From Melieria omissa (taxonomy: Eukaryota > Arthropoda > Insecta > Diptera > Ulidiidae), in contig OZ020269.1 in the NCBI GenBank assembly GCA_963971225.1, forward strand, positions 45,653,264-45,717,263: a stretch of DNA of 64,000 bases, written 5' to 3'. Of the stretch, positions 33,456-43,990 are shown one piece after another. The first letter of the stretch is position 1; every line of letters starts with the position of its first letter. A program made the position numbers and the translations under genes. The notes under the pieces are model-generated. The model saw nothing but the letters and a program-made list of their open reading frames with translations, was not told the origin of the DNA and made no database searches.

Positions 33456-34535
33456 GTCTTATTTATGTGACAGAGTTTGCTACGTACTCGTGGATGGTAT
33501 TAAATCGAAGTCTTTCGCTTCCACCTCTGGCGTCCCCCAAGGGAGTATCCTTGGGCCGATACTCTTCTTTTCATTAATGATATCGGTTCTTGTTTCTTAG
33601 AACTCGTTGTGTTAATGATATTTCCTGTATTTAAAGTGATTTAAATAGATTACATGTCTGGTGCCTTAATAATCGCTTAGCCTTAAATGTTACAAAATGC
33701 TTCCATGGCACCTTCTCTAAATTAAATAATAATATTGTCACTTCATTTTTTATTGCCAATACTCGTTTGAAAGTTGTTAGTGAAATGTCAGACTTGGGTG
33801 TCTTGCTTGACTCTAAACTAACATTTACTAACCATCTAGACTACATAATTCCTAAAGCGTACGCTATGTTAGCTTTTGTACGACGTAACAGCTCTGAATT
33901 TAAAGACCCTTATCCTTATAAGCTTTTATTCTCAGCATTTGTAAGGTCCAGGTTGAAATATGCTGCCTTTATTTGGATTCCATCTTTTGCTGTTCACACG
34001 AAACGTCTCGAACGAGTGCAGAAAAAATTTTTGAAATTTGCTTTGTTCTCACTAAACTTTCAACAACCTATTCCCTCTTATAAGTCACGTTGCTTGCTTA
34101 TTGATCTTAAATCGTTAGAAAGTAGACGTACTATAAGCTCTTTGATGTTTGTGTACGATATCATTTGTTGCAACATTAATTGTTCTGCTTTACTATATCT
34201 CATTAACTTCTTTGTTCCAATCAGGACTACTCGATTAAATAAGTTATTTTTTGTAAAATGTTACAAAACAAGCTATGCTTTAAATCAACCACTTGTGAGG
34301 TCTTTATGTGAATTTAATAAATTAGATGCCAATTTTGAAATTGATTTCTCAAATCCTAGGCATAAGTTTATGGAGCTTATAAAAAGGATGTACTTTTAAT
34401 TGTATTATTTATCTTTTCTAGTTCGTAAGTGTTATTTATTGTATTAATTTTCTAGCCTGTAGATCACTGTATCGCTTGGCTCAATAAATGAAATGAAATT
34501 GTTTGGGGATTCAACCACGTCAGAATTCGTTTAAA

Positions 34536-35055
34536 TTTTTCTATTTAAACGTCAAACATCGTCAACGAAAATAAGTATACACACAAAAAATAAGCGCGAA
34601 GAAGTGAAATTGTGTTGTTGCTTTTGCTGGCTTTTTTGGTGGTTGATTATTTCATTGTGTGTGAAGTCAGCGCACACTCAGCGCGAACGACACGCTGTCG
34701 CGGCAACTTGTGCGTAGCGAATCACAGCTCACAGTTGATGTCTGACTGACCACATCAACATAAAGCAAATTATGAAAGCCGACTTCAAATTGAGAAGTTT
34801 GCCGAAGTCGTCGCGAATATGTTCGAGTAGTCGAAGTGCGTATGGGACCTACTGCGCTGGTACACAAAATTGTGCGAGTTGACACCTCTATGTGTATTTG
34901 CTTAGTGACGCTAAATTTTATTTAAAAAGTTTTTAATTAATATGGTGTTGTTGCCTTTTCTCGCTTTAGCCACTTCTAGAGCAATTTTCAACACAAAAGC
35001 GCAGGATTGCTGCGCTTACATTTATGCCTTCATAATGGTTTGAAAATGTCATTTC
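34536..35055. other. No recognised gene; 3' flank of the LINE
   Basis: The stretch before the gypsy insertion contains short frames without motifs and no clear terminal repeats. Joining it to the DNA after the gypsy element (40888 onward) gives no recognised frame. Its origin is unknown. Confidence 0.4.
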
Positions 35056-35059
35056 ATTA

Positions 35060-35325
35060 TGTGGGAAGGGGATTAGGAAGTGCCTAGAAAGGAGAAAGGA
35101 GAGAGTTAAATAAAGAAAGAGGTGGCAACACCAAAACGAACAAGACAAACGGAAACGTCCATACAAAAGCGCGGCAGTTGTTGCCGTGATCGCCAAGTGT
35201 AAGCACCGCTAAGTGCCAGCCAATTTCCACCTATTGTAATTAAATTATAATCCATTTGTGTAACCAAAGGTACAATAAATAAATTGTTTTGAAATAATAA
35301 ACCGAGCGCACGTGTTTTTCCTACA
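35060..35325 (+). repeat. 5' LTR of the gypsy element
   Basis: The LTR starts TGTGGGAAGGGGATTAGG and ends GTGTTTTTCCTACA. It contains AATAAA-type signals (35270-35282) before the putative poly(A) region. It differs from the 3' copy at about two positions (TTAAATAA versus TTTAATAA; GGTACAAT versus GGAACAAT). Confidence 0.95.
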
Positions 35326-35327
35326 AA

Positions 35328-35345
35328 TTGGGGACTCGTCCGGGA
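35328..35345 (+). other. Primer binding site of the gypsy element
   Basis: Just after the 5' LTR the sequence TGGGGACTCGTCCGGGAA appears. It matches 16 of 18 bases of the proline-tRNA primer site known from mammalian gammaretroviruses, so a tRNA-Pro primer is likely. I cannot compare with fly tRNAs here. Confidence 0.65.
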
Positions 35346-35439
35346 ATTAAAAAATAAAAGGAAAACAAAAAACTTGAGTGACGATTGCGCGCAAAAAACT
35401 GTACAGGCGCGACAATTCGGAAAAAAAACAGTTTTGCAT

Positions 35440-35935
35440 TCAGTGCGAGACAGCAAAATCGCGCGGCGTTAGTGTTGTCGGGTGCTCCGCTGAACATACA
35501 GCCGAAATCTGGTGCGAAACAACAAAATCACGCGGCGTTAGTGTTGTCGGGTGCTCCGCTGGACATACAGCCGAAAGCTGGTGCGAAACAGCAAAATTGC
35601 GCAGTGATTGTGTTGTTGTTAGGGTGCTCCGCGGGACGTGTACAGTCGCGCAGGAAAAAACAGCCGGCACTTTTTAAGCGGAAAAGTTACCGTTACTTGT
35701 GAATTTCATCTAGAAGGATCTGAGCGTGCGCACGCGCAAAGACAAAGCAACAACAACACCAAAAAGCGACAAGCACCGCGACGCCGAGAGTGCGCGATAA
35801 AAACACAAAGCAACAACAACACCAAAAAGCGACAAGCAACGCGACGCCGAGAGTGCGCGATAAAAACACAAAACAACAACAACACCAAAGAAAAGGCGAC
35901 AAGCAACGCGACGCCGAGAGTACGCGGTAAAAAGG
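35440..35935 (+). repeat. Two tandem-repeat arrays in the gypsy leader
   Basis: A 69 bp unit with CGGCGTTAGTGTTGTCGGGT occurs three times between about 35450 and 35640, the last copy diverged. A 63 bp unit with CAACAACAACACCAAAAAGC and GCGACGCCGAGAGTGCGCG occurs three times from about 35745 to 35935, the last extended to 67 bp. Open frames across them are low-complexity by-products. The repeats sit between the primer site and gag, where packaging signals or a ribosome entry element are often found. Confidence 0.85.
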
Positions 35936-36273
35936 CGAAGGCATACGTAGAGGAGAGCCAATCAGAGTACAGCAAACGGTCAACAGCCTAGGAAAGCGAA
36001 GCAGCGTGAACGGGGAGGAAAGAGCAGCGCAGTTGCGAAAGCGACAGCGAAGCTAACAGCAGAGAAAACAGCAACGAAAAGGAGCGTGAGCGACACATAT
36101 TTATATGTATAAGTTCGTAGTTTGTATTTTGGTTTGCATTGCAGTGAAGGGAATGGCTTAAAAATTTATGTGAAAATTAAAGTGGTTAAGTTTCAACTCT
36201 GTAATTTGATCTTGATATTGTAATTTGATTTTTATATCCTGGCATTTGAATTATAAATCTTAAAATTTGTGAG

Positions 36274-39200
36274 ATGGACGTTGACACGATTAGGGCAATG
36301 ACGGTAGAGATGCTGAAGGATAAGCTGAGGGAGCTTAACTTAAGTGTAACTGGGAGGAAAAAGGAATTACAATTGCGTTTGTTACAGCATATGGTTGGTG
36401 AAAACGATCAGGAAGAACTAGAAAGTGACAATGAGTCGTCAAACTCATTGTACGCGGACGCAACAACAAATCTAGCAGGGGCACATAAGGTGATGTTTAC
36501 GTTGCGAGATGTGGAAGATGGTGTTTCGTCATTTTCGGGGGACAGTGATCAAGACGTGAACCGCTGGGCCGCGGAGTTTGATGACGTAGCTGACACGGTG
36601 GGCTGGAATGACTTACAAAGGTACGTGTACGCCAAACAGTTGCTAAAAGGGGCCGCTAAGCTTTTTGTTCGCGGTATGGTAGGCGTTAAAGGATGGGGTA
36701 ATCTAAAGCAGGCGCTGGTCGAGGAATTCGGGGAAAAGCTATGTGCCTCAGAGGTGCACAGAGCATTAAGAAACAGGCGAAAAAATACAAAAGAAAGTTT
36801 TCATGAATACTTATACGCCATAATAGAGATGGGAAAAGCTATCGCATTGGACGAAAAAAGCGTTTTGGAATATTTCATAGAGGGACTACCCGATACCCGA
36901 GCGAATAAAAGCATGTTGTATCAGGCCAAGAGCGTTAAGGAACTGAAAGAGCAGATACGCGTGTATGAAAAAATAAGAGGTTCACAAGTATCGTCAAATA
37001 AGTCGAACGTAGCTCAGGTATTCTCAGATAGGAACTCAGGCGAGAAAACTCAGCAGAAAAGAAAGTGTTTTAAATGCGACAGCGAAGGCCATTTGGCCAA
37101 GGAGTGTCCAAATGCAGGTTCAGACAACGTTATTTGTTTTAAGTGCAAACAAAAAGGTCATTTTGCGCGTGAATGTAAAAAAGAGGTGACAAATGAGTCA
37201 GTAAAAAAGGAACGGGTAAATACGTTGGGCCATCGATACAAAGGTGAGAAATATGGCGGTATGATTTTCATCGACGTGACGATTAGCGGTTTTACTTTTA
37301 GTGTCCTAGTGGATACCGGAGCCGATACATGCTTGATGAGATACGATACCCTCATGTCGCTAGGCGATATAGAACTCAGTCAGGAAAAGCGTCAATTGGT
37401 TGGAGTAGGTAGAGGCAAGCTTACGACATTAGGCAGCTTCGAGGCCGACATAGCCATTGACGAGGTGGTGTTAAGGATAACCTTTCACATCGTAAAGGAA
37501 AGAGACATACCGTATGCTGCGATGATTGGTAATGACGTTCTTAAGGACGTGGAGTTAGTCTTTAGGCAAGGGAGCGTTGGGTTTCGAAAACCAAAGAATG
37601 CGGTGGTTGAGAAGGCCGTAGCCGAGAGGGTCACGGTAAGCGAGGAATCTGCTTGGGGTAGCGAGATTGCAAAGTGTGGTGCTGGAGTGGTTGTGCCAGT
37701 CCAAAAAGATGTTGTGAAGGTTGGTAGTAAAGCGGTTGTGTCAGGCTTCAATGGTTTCGGGAACAGAGATATGGAAGTGGTTGAGTCAAGCCCCGGTGAG
37801 GTTTTACGGGAACGTGCGTCAGGTGGAGCTGTGCCGTCAGTCCATGGGGGAAACGCTAGAGAAAGTGCCAACGCAGCAAGAGTAGTAGAGGCAAACCTTA
37901 TGGCAGCTGAGAGTGAAAATGGCCTGAAGGAGGAATTTGCACAGTTGTGGTTGGCCGCAGAATCGGGGTTAGAAAAGGAATCTGAGAACAATGATTTGGC
38001 ACACTTAGAGAAATGCGAAGTAGAAATTGTAGAGGCACTGATAGCCGCGTACAAGCCAGAGAAACCAAAGGTTTCGCCGATACAAATGAAGCTCGTTTTA
38101 TCAGATGACCGGCCCGTTTATCAGCGCCCTCGTCGCGTATCGTACGCTGACCAACGCTATATAGATGAACAGGTGGCCATTATGCTGGGCGATGGCATAA
38201 TTCAGGAGAGTACATCGGAGTACGCGTCTCCGGTCGTACTGACGACAAAGAAAAATGGGACCAAACGATTTTGTTGCGATTTTCGCAAAGTTAACGAGAA
38301 AATCGTGAGGGATAACTTTCCAATGACTTTGGTGGATGAAGTGTTAGACAAGTTGCAGGGTGCAAAGGTCTTTACCACACTTGATCTTAAGAATGGGTTT
38401 TTCCATGTCCCGATTGAACACAATTCTCGAAAGTACACTGCGTTTGTGACCCACAGTGGCCAATATGAATTTTGTTTTGTACCATTTGGGATTACAAATT
38501 CACCGGCAGTGTTTTGCCGATATATTCACGCGATTTTTCAAGATTTACTTAAGGATGGTACCGTAATTGTATACATGGACGACATCGTCATTCCCGCTAA
38601 GGATGAAACGGAAGGTCTCCGAAAATTACAGACAGTCCTTGAGCGCGCGAGTGAATGTGGACTGCAAATCAGGTGGGAGAAGTGCCAGTTTCTGAAAAGG
38701 CAAATTAGTTTCTTGGGGTACATTATTGAAAACGGGAACATTTTGCCATCAGAAGAGAAAACAAAGGCCGTTAAAAACTTTCCTATACCCACAAATAGGA
38801 AGGAAGTACAACGATTTTTGGGGTTAACGTCATTCTTTAGACGTTTCGTGCCAAATTACGCAGTAGTCGCTAAACCACTGTCAGATTTGTTGAGAAAGGA
38901 CGAAAAGTTTAGATTGAGCGAGGAACAGTTGTTGGCAATTGAAGAGTTAAAGCACGCGTTAGTGAATACACCCGCCCTTAAATTGTTTAACCCAATAGCG
39001 GAAACAGAAGTACACGCGGATGCCTCAAAACATGGGTATGGTGCAGTTTTGTTGCAAAGAGACTCGGAAGACCGATTGCTACACCCAGTCGAGTTCATGA
39101 GTCGTAAGACTACACCAGCTGAAGAACGGTATAGCGCGTACGAACTCGAGGTATTAGCCGTAGTAAAGGCACTAAAAAAATGGCGAATTTACCTGAAAGA

Positions 39201-40581
39201 CATCAAGTTCAAAATCGTGAGTGATTGCAATGCTTTTGCAATGACAGTAAAGAAACAAGACGTACCAGATAGAATCATGAGGTGCGCAATGTATCTACAA
39301 GAATACAACTATGGGGTAGAGCACAGAGCAGGTTCTCGCATGAAGCACGTGGATGCCTTGAGTCGCGTGTATTGCCTTTTAGCTGAAGATTCGCTAAAAT
39401 TTAGGCTTAGAGAAGCGCAAACACAGGACGACTGGGTAAGAGCAATAAGGACAATCCTTAAATCCGGGGATTACGAAAATTTTTTTTTGAGGAATGAATT
39501 GGTGTATTACGACCCCATCAAGGAGCTGTTGGTAGTACCCGCAGCAATGGAAAATGAAATAATAAAATTGGCACATAATCAGGGGCATTACGCGGTCAAA
39601 AAAACTCAGGAGCTAGTAGAGAAAAATTATTACATACCAAACTTGAAAGAAAAAGTGGGTAATGCGGTTAAAAGTTGCGTCGAATGCATCATAATAGACG
39701 CGAAAAGAGGGAAAAAGGAAGGGTTATTGACGCCAATCGATAAAGCCTCCGAACCCTTAGGGACGTACCACATCGACCACGTTGGGCCGTTAACAGAAAC
39801 GCGCAAAAGGTATAACCACATTCTCGTGATAGTAGATGGATTTTCAAAATTCGTTTGGCTATACCCAACGAAGTCTACGGGGGTGGAGGAAGTTATCGAT
39901 AAGTTAGAAAAACAGGCGGCAATCTTTGGGAACCCAAGACGGATCGTATCAGACAGAGGGGTGGCGTTTACATCAAACGCTTTCAAGGAGTATTGCAATC
40001 GCGAAAACGTCCAACACTTGCTGATTGCAACAGGGGTACCTCGCGGCAATGGACAGGTGGAGCGCGTCCACAAAACGGTTATTCCAATGCTTGCAAAAAG
40101 GTGTCAGGGTAACGCGGCCCAATGGTATAAACACGTGCCAAAAGTGCAACAAGTTATAAATAACACTGCACCCCGAAGCACGAAAACAACACCTTTCAAA
40201 ATCCTTACAGGACTAGACATGCGTATAGCAGATTTCCCAGACTTACGAAATATTTTGAATGACTTAGAGGTAGACGAATTAAACACCGAAAGAAATGAAG
40301 CAAGGGAAAATGCCCAAGAAAATATAAGAAAAATACAAAATGAAAACTGTAAGACTTTTAACAAAAATAGAAAAATAGAGATCGATTATAACTTAAATGA
40401 CTTAGTAGCGATTAAAAAGACTCAGTTTGGGACGGCCATGAAATTGAGACCGAAATATCTTGGACCATATAAGGTAACAGCAAAGTTACAGCACGGGAGA
40501 TATGAGGTACAGAAAGTGGGAAACACGGAAGGACCAAACAGAACCACAACAGTAGCCGAAAATATGAAACGTTGGGTCTAG
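36274..40581 (+). CDS. Gag-pol polyprotein of a gypsy retrotransposon
   Basis: The frame is open for 1,435 codons. Residues about 6-40 (TVEMLKDKLRELNLSVTG, then RKKELQLRLL) look like a SAP DNA-binding motif. A gag core follows, then two CCHC knuckles at 265-278 and 288-301. The protease has VDTGAD at 346-351. The reverse transcriptase has YMDD at 767-770, and RNase H has DASKHGYG at 916. The integrase shows the zinc-binding HHCC group (His1101, His1105) and catalytic Asp1168, Asp1227 and Glu1263, the last two with 35 residues between. All key residues are present, so the protein could be functional. Gag and pol are in one frame, without a frameshift signal. The ATG at 36274 was chosen because it is the first in frame and starts the SAP-like motif. 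Confidence 0.95.
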   Translation: MDVDTIRAMTVEMLKDKLRELNLSVTGRKKELQLRLLQHMVGENDQEELESDNESSNSLYADATTNLAGAHKVMFTLRDVEDGVSSFSGDSDQDVNRWAAEFDDVADTVGWNDLQRYVYAKQLLKGAAKLFVRGMVGVKGWGNLKQALVEEFGEKLCASEVHRALRNRRKNTKESFHEYLYAIIEMGKAIALDEKSVLEYFIEGLPDTRANKSMLYQAKSVKELKEQIRVYEKIRGSQVSSNKSNVAQVFSDRNSGEKTQQKRKCFKCDSEGHLAKECPNAGSDNVICFKCKQKGHFARECKKEVTNESVKKERVNTLGHRYKGEKYGGMIFIDVTISGFTFSVLVDTGADTCLMRYDTLMSLGDIELSQEKRQLVGVGRGKLTTLGSFEADIAIDEVVLRITFHIVKERDIPYAAMIGNDVLKDVELVFRQGSVGFRKPKNAVVEKAVAERVTVSEESAWGSEIAKCGAGVVVPVQKDVVKVGSKAVVSGFNGFGNRDMEVVESSPGEVLRERASGGAVPSVHGGNARESANAARVVEANLMAAESENGLKEEFAQLWLAAESGLEKESENNDLAHLEKCEVEIVEALIAAYKPEKPKVSPIQMKLVLSDDRPVYQRPRRVSYADQRYIDEQVAIMLGDGIIQESTSEYASPVVLTTKKNGTKRFCCDFRKVNEKIVRDNFPMTLVDEVLDKLQGAKVFTTLDLKNGFFHVPIEHNSRKYTAFVTHSGQYEFCFVPFGITNSPAVFCRYIHAIFQDLLKDGTVIVYMDDIVIPAKDETEGLRKLQTVLERASECGLQIRWEKCQFLKRQISFLGYIIENGNILPSEEKTKAVKNFPIPTNRKEVQRFLGLTSFFRRFVPNYAVVAKPLSDLLRKDEKFRLSEEQLLAIEELKHALVNTPALKLFNPIAETEVHADASKHGYGAVLLQRDSEDRLLHPVEFMSRKTTPAEERYSAYELEVLAVVKALKKWRIYLKDIKFKIVSDCNAFAMTVKKQDVPDRIMRCAMYLQEYNYGVEHRAGSRMKHVDALSRVYCLLAEDSLKFRLREAQTQDDWVRAIRTILKSGDYENFFLRNELVYYDPIKELLVVPAAMENEIIKLAHNQGHYAVKKTQELVEKNYYIPNLKEKVGNAVKSCVECIIIDAKRGKKEGLLTPIDKASEPLGTYHIDHVGPLTETRKRYNHILVIVDGFSKFVWLYPTKSTGVEEVIDKLEKQAAIFGNPRRIVSDRGVAFTSNAFKEYCNRENVQHLLIATGVPRGNGQVERVHKTVIPMLAKRCQGNAAQWYKHVPKVQQVINNTAPRSTKTTPFKILTGLDMRIADFPDLRNILNDLEVDELNTERNEARENAQENIRKIQNENCKTFNKNRKIEIDYNLNDLVAIKKTQFGTAMKLRPKYLGPYKVTAKLQHGRYEVQKVGNTEGPNRTTTVAENMKRWV

Positions 40582-40617
40582 TTATTCGGGGTCGAATAAT
40601 AGGTCAGGACGGCCGGT

Positions 40618-40883
40618 TGTGGGAAGGGGATTAGGAAGTGCCTAGAAAGGAGAAAGGAGAGAGTTTAATAAAGAAAGAGGTGGCAACACCAAAACGAACA
40701 AGACAAACGGAAACGTCCATACAAAAGCGCGGCAGTTGTTGCCGTGATCGCCAAGTGTAAGCACCGCTAAGTGCCAGCCAATTTCCACCTATTGTAATTA
40801 AATTATAATCCATTTGTGTAACCAAAGGAACAATAAATAAATTGTTTTGAAATAATAAACCGAGCGCACGTGTTTTTCCTACA
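40618..40883 (+). repeat. 3' LTR of the gypsy element
   Basis: This is the downstream copy of the 266 bp LTR, almost identical to 35060-35325. It starts 36 bp after the gag-pol stop codon. Confidence 0.95.
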
Positions 40884-41299
40884 ATTATTCGACAGAGCAG
40901 TGTTGCCATGCAGTATTGCTTTGTATTGTAAACGTAACTGTTTGTAGTGTTGCTTTGCAAATTGCGTTTATGAAGTCAGCCACTATATCCTCCTAGTTTG
41001 TCAAAGAACCTTTTGATTCGTGCGAGTTCAATTTCAGACAGATGAGAATTCTGCAATTAGGTGTGTGGATGTTTCGTCATCCGCCACACAGAAACTACAT
41101 ATTTCACTGTCTGTTAGTCTCAGACGGGCCGTATGTTTGTTCAGCAGACAATGTCCAATGATTACAACTACCATGAGTTTTAGTTCCGCTCTGCTCAAGT
41201 TCAGAAGATATTGAAACGATGAGGCACTCTTTGCTGTGCTATGCATGAATGCTTTTCCAAGCATACTTTTAGGCATGCACTTTGAAATACGGCACACTT

Positions 41300-41690
41300 G
41301 CTATAATTCGCTTGCTATAATATGGCGAGGATGGTTCGCGAAAGGTAATGAGCTGTGCTAAAACAATCGAGATAGAAAGTACAACTGGAGTGTGCATGAA
41401 ACTTCGGCGCGATAAGAAAACTAGTATAAAAGCAGCAGTGTGCAGCGCAAGGGGGAGTCTGTGTTGAGCAAGCAAAGGGGAAACATGCAATAGTAGTTGT
41501 GTAAAGTAGTAACAAGTGTAAATTTGTAAATAAAGCGATTGTTGGTTTTTGACTGCGTTTGCGCTGAGTATGTTAATTGAAGTGGTTTTATTTTCAAGCA
41601 CAATCAAGTAGACGAATATGGTCGTATATTTTATACGATTGTCGTAACAAGTATATTGTCGTAACAATATTATGCATTTCTGCTCGAGTC
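41300..41690 (+). repeat. LTR-like insertion with TATA box and poly(A) signal
   Basis: Inside the old LINE lies a block with AGTATAAAAGCAGC at 41423 and AATAAAG at 41529, about 105 bp apart, a spacing usual for the U3-R-U5 plan of an LTR. It could be a solo LTR, but I could not define TG and CA ends or a target duplication. GTCGTAACA repeats near its right edge. Assignment is tentative. Confidence 0.35.
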
Positions 41691-43107
41691 GCGCGGGAAG
41701 AAGCTTTTGGTACATTCGATACCAATTGATTTGACCATCTTGCGTTTGCAGATTAACTGTCTCCCATACTAACTTAGAGTCAAATGTCGATGCATGCAGG
41801 GCCCTTATTGCAGCCTGACTGTCATTACTGTTCTGACTGACATTATAACAATCCTTTTCCGGTGGGGGTGATGGTTCAAGATTTCTCTGGCACACTGATT
41901 AATAGCAAAGACATCCGCTTGAAATACGGTTGCTAAACTATCAAGATTGATATTTGGGTACTGGAACAATAAATTCCAGATCCTGTGCCTCCTCCAGCCT
42001 TAGATCCATCAGTGTTTCAGATCATGTCAATACAGGTAAAACTGCTTTTTGAATTATCCCAGTCTATTATCTTAGGAATGTGAGTTATTTTCCTGTTAAA
42101 GATATTTCCTGTTAAAGATATTTCCTGTTAAAGATATGTCGCGGAGGCATCCAGAACCTTTCGTCTCTCCTCTGTTCTTTAACAATGGAGCGATCACCAC
42201 TTGTATGCAGATTTTGTGCATAAGTCCACTATGCATCAGTCTATGTGTACTAATAGTTGTACTCATTTGTACGGTTAGATCCAGTGGCAGCGTTCCCAAT
42301 ATTACATTGAGGGCTGCCGTTGGAGTTGTGAGAAGGTAGCCAGTGATGCAGGAGTTAATCACCCTCTGCAGTCTCTCCAGTCTATACGCAGTGATTTTTT
42401 TCCACCATACTATCGCCCCATAGGTGATGATGGGGAGGATAACCAGGGTGCATATATTTTGAAGCCATATTGGTTTCGTTCCTCACCTTTTGCCACAGGT
42501 TACCCGCCTTCTGAATAGTACGATTTATGTGAGGTCTCCAGTTCAAATTACTGTCTAAAGTTGCCCCAGGTATTTGGCTTCTTTAACGAAGCGTACATCT
42601 TTGCAAAAGACCTTTATCTATCTCAGGTCATATTTCCTTTCAAATGTAAAAGATTGTATTGTCAGAGTTTACCGACAAACTCTGTTGGACACACCAGTTC
42701 TCTACAATCTTTATTGCGCCTTGTAGTAGATCAGAGGCGGTCTGCCCATCTTTGCCTCTAACCGCAATAACTAGGTCATCAGCAAAGGCAATTACTTTAT
42801 ATCCTTAATCCCAAAGGATGCGAATTAATCCGTTTATGACCATGGACCAGAGTAGAGGGGATAGTACGTCCCCTTAGGAAAGCCCCGAATCGTTCTAGCT
42901 AGGATCCTGATGCCGTTTAAGTCGGATTCTATTAGCCTACTTCTGAGCATCATGGAAATCCATCTTATAAGTGCAGTTGGCACTTGAAATACCTCTAAAG
43001 CTGATCCTATAGGTTCATAGGTGGTGTTATTGTCTAGGAGACCCACTAAGCAGATTTTATTTTCATTAAGTGATTTTTCGATTTTGCTGACCAGGGTAAA
43101 TAGGGCT

Positions 43108-43435
43108 GTTTCTTATATAGAGGTTATATACCTTTTTCTGTAGGGAAATACAGGGTTTTATTTTTTTTTAGCATGTTACCATAGTTTTATTCAAATGCAA
43201 TACAAAGTTTATAAAAGAACATGTCCTTATGTGAATTTGTATAAAATTTCAAGCGAAAATTCGAAAAATTGGGGATGTTACAGTCCTTGCCGCAGAACTC
43301 CTTTTGTTAGCAGTGGTTGACGGTGAAATCGAGGTAACGGCTCAGCTGAAAAAAAAACTACGTTAGTACATAGTGTTACCTTGTTCGTGTACGAAGGATT
43401 TAAAACAAAAAATGTTTACAGTTACAGTGCTATTT
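43108..43435. other. Unassigned AT-rich insertion in the old LINE
   Basis: The LINE frames stop near 43108 and resume near 43435. The roughly 330 bp between are A/T-rich without motif, frame or clear terminal repeats. Confidence 0.35.
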
Positions 43436-43990
43436 TTTCCAAAAATGTCGATTTCTTTTGCAGCCTACAGCCTAAGTTCGCGTCGTTCACGTCCTTGCAG
43501 AAGCGTCTAAAAGATTCCCTCTTGGCTTTCTTAATTTCCTTATTGTAATTAGTGAGAGCATCGGAGTAGGTCTGCCAGTCGTTATCCCGCTTGTCCCTAT
43601 TGAATAGTTTCCGTACTCCCTTCCTTAGCGCGCTAAGATGACTGCTCCACCAAGGTGTCCGTCTTTTAAAGGTTTTAGTCTTTAAAGGACAGATTTCTTC
43701 ATAGGTGTTCACTACGGCTTCCTGCAGTTTTTTGGAGGCCCCTTCCAGCCTATCTATTGTGTCAACTCTGTTTCCAAGTTGTGTAGTGATGTCGTGCCTT
43801 AACTGGTGACAATAGCTGTCCCAGTCAGTCTGTCTTTTTGGCCTAAAGGACACGGCAGTCAGTGACTTGTCACCTAACCTAACCCTTATATGTCTATGGT
43901 CAGAACAAGAGGACTCTTCGTATACTTGCCCTGGTTCTAGTTATGAACGTCGAACTATCTTCAACATTGCAAATACTTAGGTCTAGTGAA

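Larger units (their letters stand above)
24170..34399 (+). pseudogene. LINE ORF2: endonuclease and reverse transcriptase, interrupted
   Basis: The endonuclease half (24195-24700) shows LKIFYQNVSGLRTK, VIVLVETWLN, GGGVLIAV and VLGDFNLSKLTW, with frame changes near 24410 and 24700. The linker (24850-25368) has VPWYTKELKKLKNLR. After the TTAA element, the frame resumes at 31575 with ITPIFKSGSKNDISNYRPIS. After the mariner comes SGVPQGSILGP near 33530. The catalytic YADD block is missing around 33600, where FINDIGS jumps to a later segment. The C-terminal part (33767-34399, open) has SDLGVLLDSKLTFTNHLDYI and RLERVQKKFLKFALF. The copy cannot move by itself. Confidence 0.82.
21935..34535 (+). mobile_element. 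CR1/Jockey-type LINE with PHD-like ORF1, multiply invaded
   Basis: A plus-strand non-LTR element with two frames runs from about 21962 to 34516. The 19 bp direct repeat ACGTCAGAATTCGTTTAAA (21935-21953 and 34517-34535) probably is its target duplication, although 15-20 bp next to the right copy is not obviously LINE. The 3' end has AATAAATGAAATGAAATT. It has swallowed three insertions: a palindromic mariner (22762-23303), a 6.1 kb TTAA element (25465-31570) and a mariner (32161-33453). In each case the LINE sequence continues on the other side. Confidence 0.82.
35056..40887 (+). mobile_element. Young Ty3/gypsy LTR retrotransposon, apparently intact
   Basis: Two 266 bp LTRs (35060-35325 and 40618-40883), both beginning TG and ending CA, enclose a leader with two tandem-repeat arrays and one 1,435-codon gag-pol frame. 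The 4 bp duplication ATTA flanks the element (35056-35059 and 40884-40887). I count two differences between the LTRs, so insertion was recent. There is no env gene. The single frame and two zinc knuckles suggest a mag- or mdg3-like lineage, but I cannot place it firmly. Confidence 0.95.
40888..43980 (-). pseudogene. Old decayed RNase H-group LINE
   Basis: Scattered minus-strand blocks in the right order mark one LINE. The pre-RT linker is at 43853-43435 (FKRRTPWWSSHLSALRKGVR and FNRDKRDNDW). RT pieces with TIRGFPKGTYYPLYSGPWS, a decayed R-G-x-P-Q-G-x-x-x-x-P-L block, lie near 42900-42840. The thumb region is at 42400-42270 (INSCITGYLLTTPTAALNVI), RNase H pieces near 41850-41800 (NSNDSQAAIRAL), and the knuckle at 41170-41040 (GHCLLNKHTARLRL, then CSFCVADDETSTHL). 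Unrelated DNA splits it at about 41300-41690 and 43108-43435. Heavy decay suggests it is among the oldest elements here. The first 100 bp or so after the gypsy element has no recognised content. Confidence 0.75.

Noticed and set aside
35440..35935. CRISPR-like array of regular repeats
   Set aside because: Units are contiguous without unique spacers and lie in a retrotransposon leader of a eukaryote.
35638..35991. A 117-codon plus-strand frame and overlapping minus-strand frames in the gypsy leader
   Set aside because: They are forced by the 63 bp tandem repeats, read low-complexity sequence in several frames at once and precede the true gag start.
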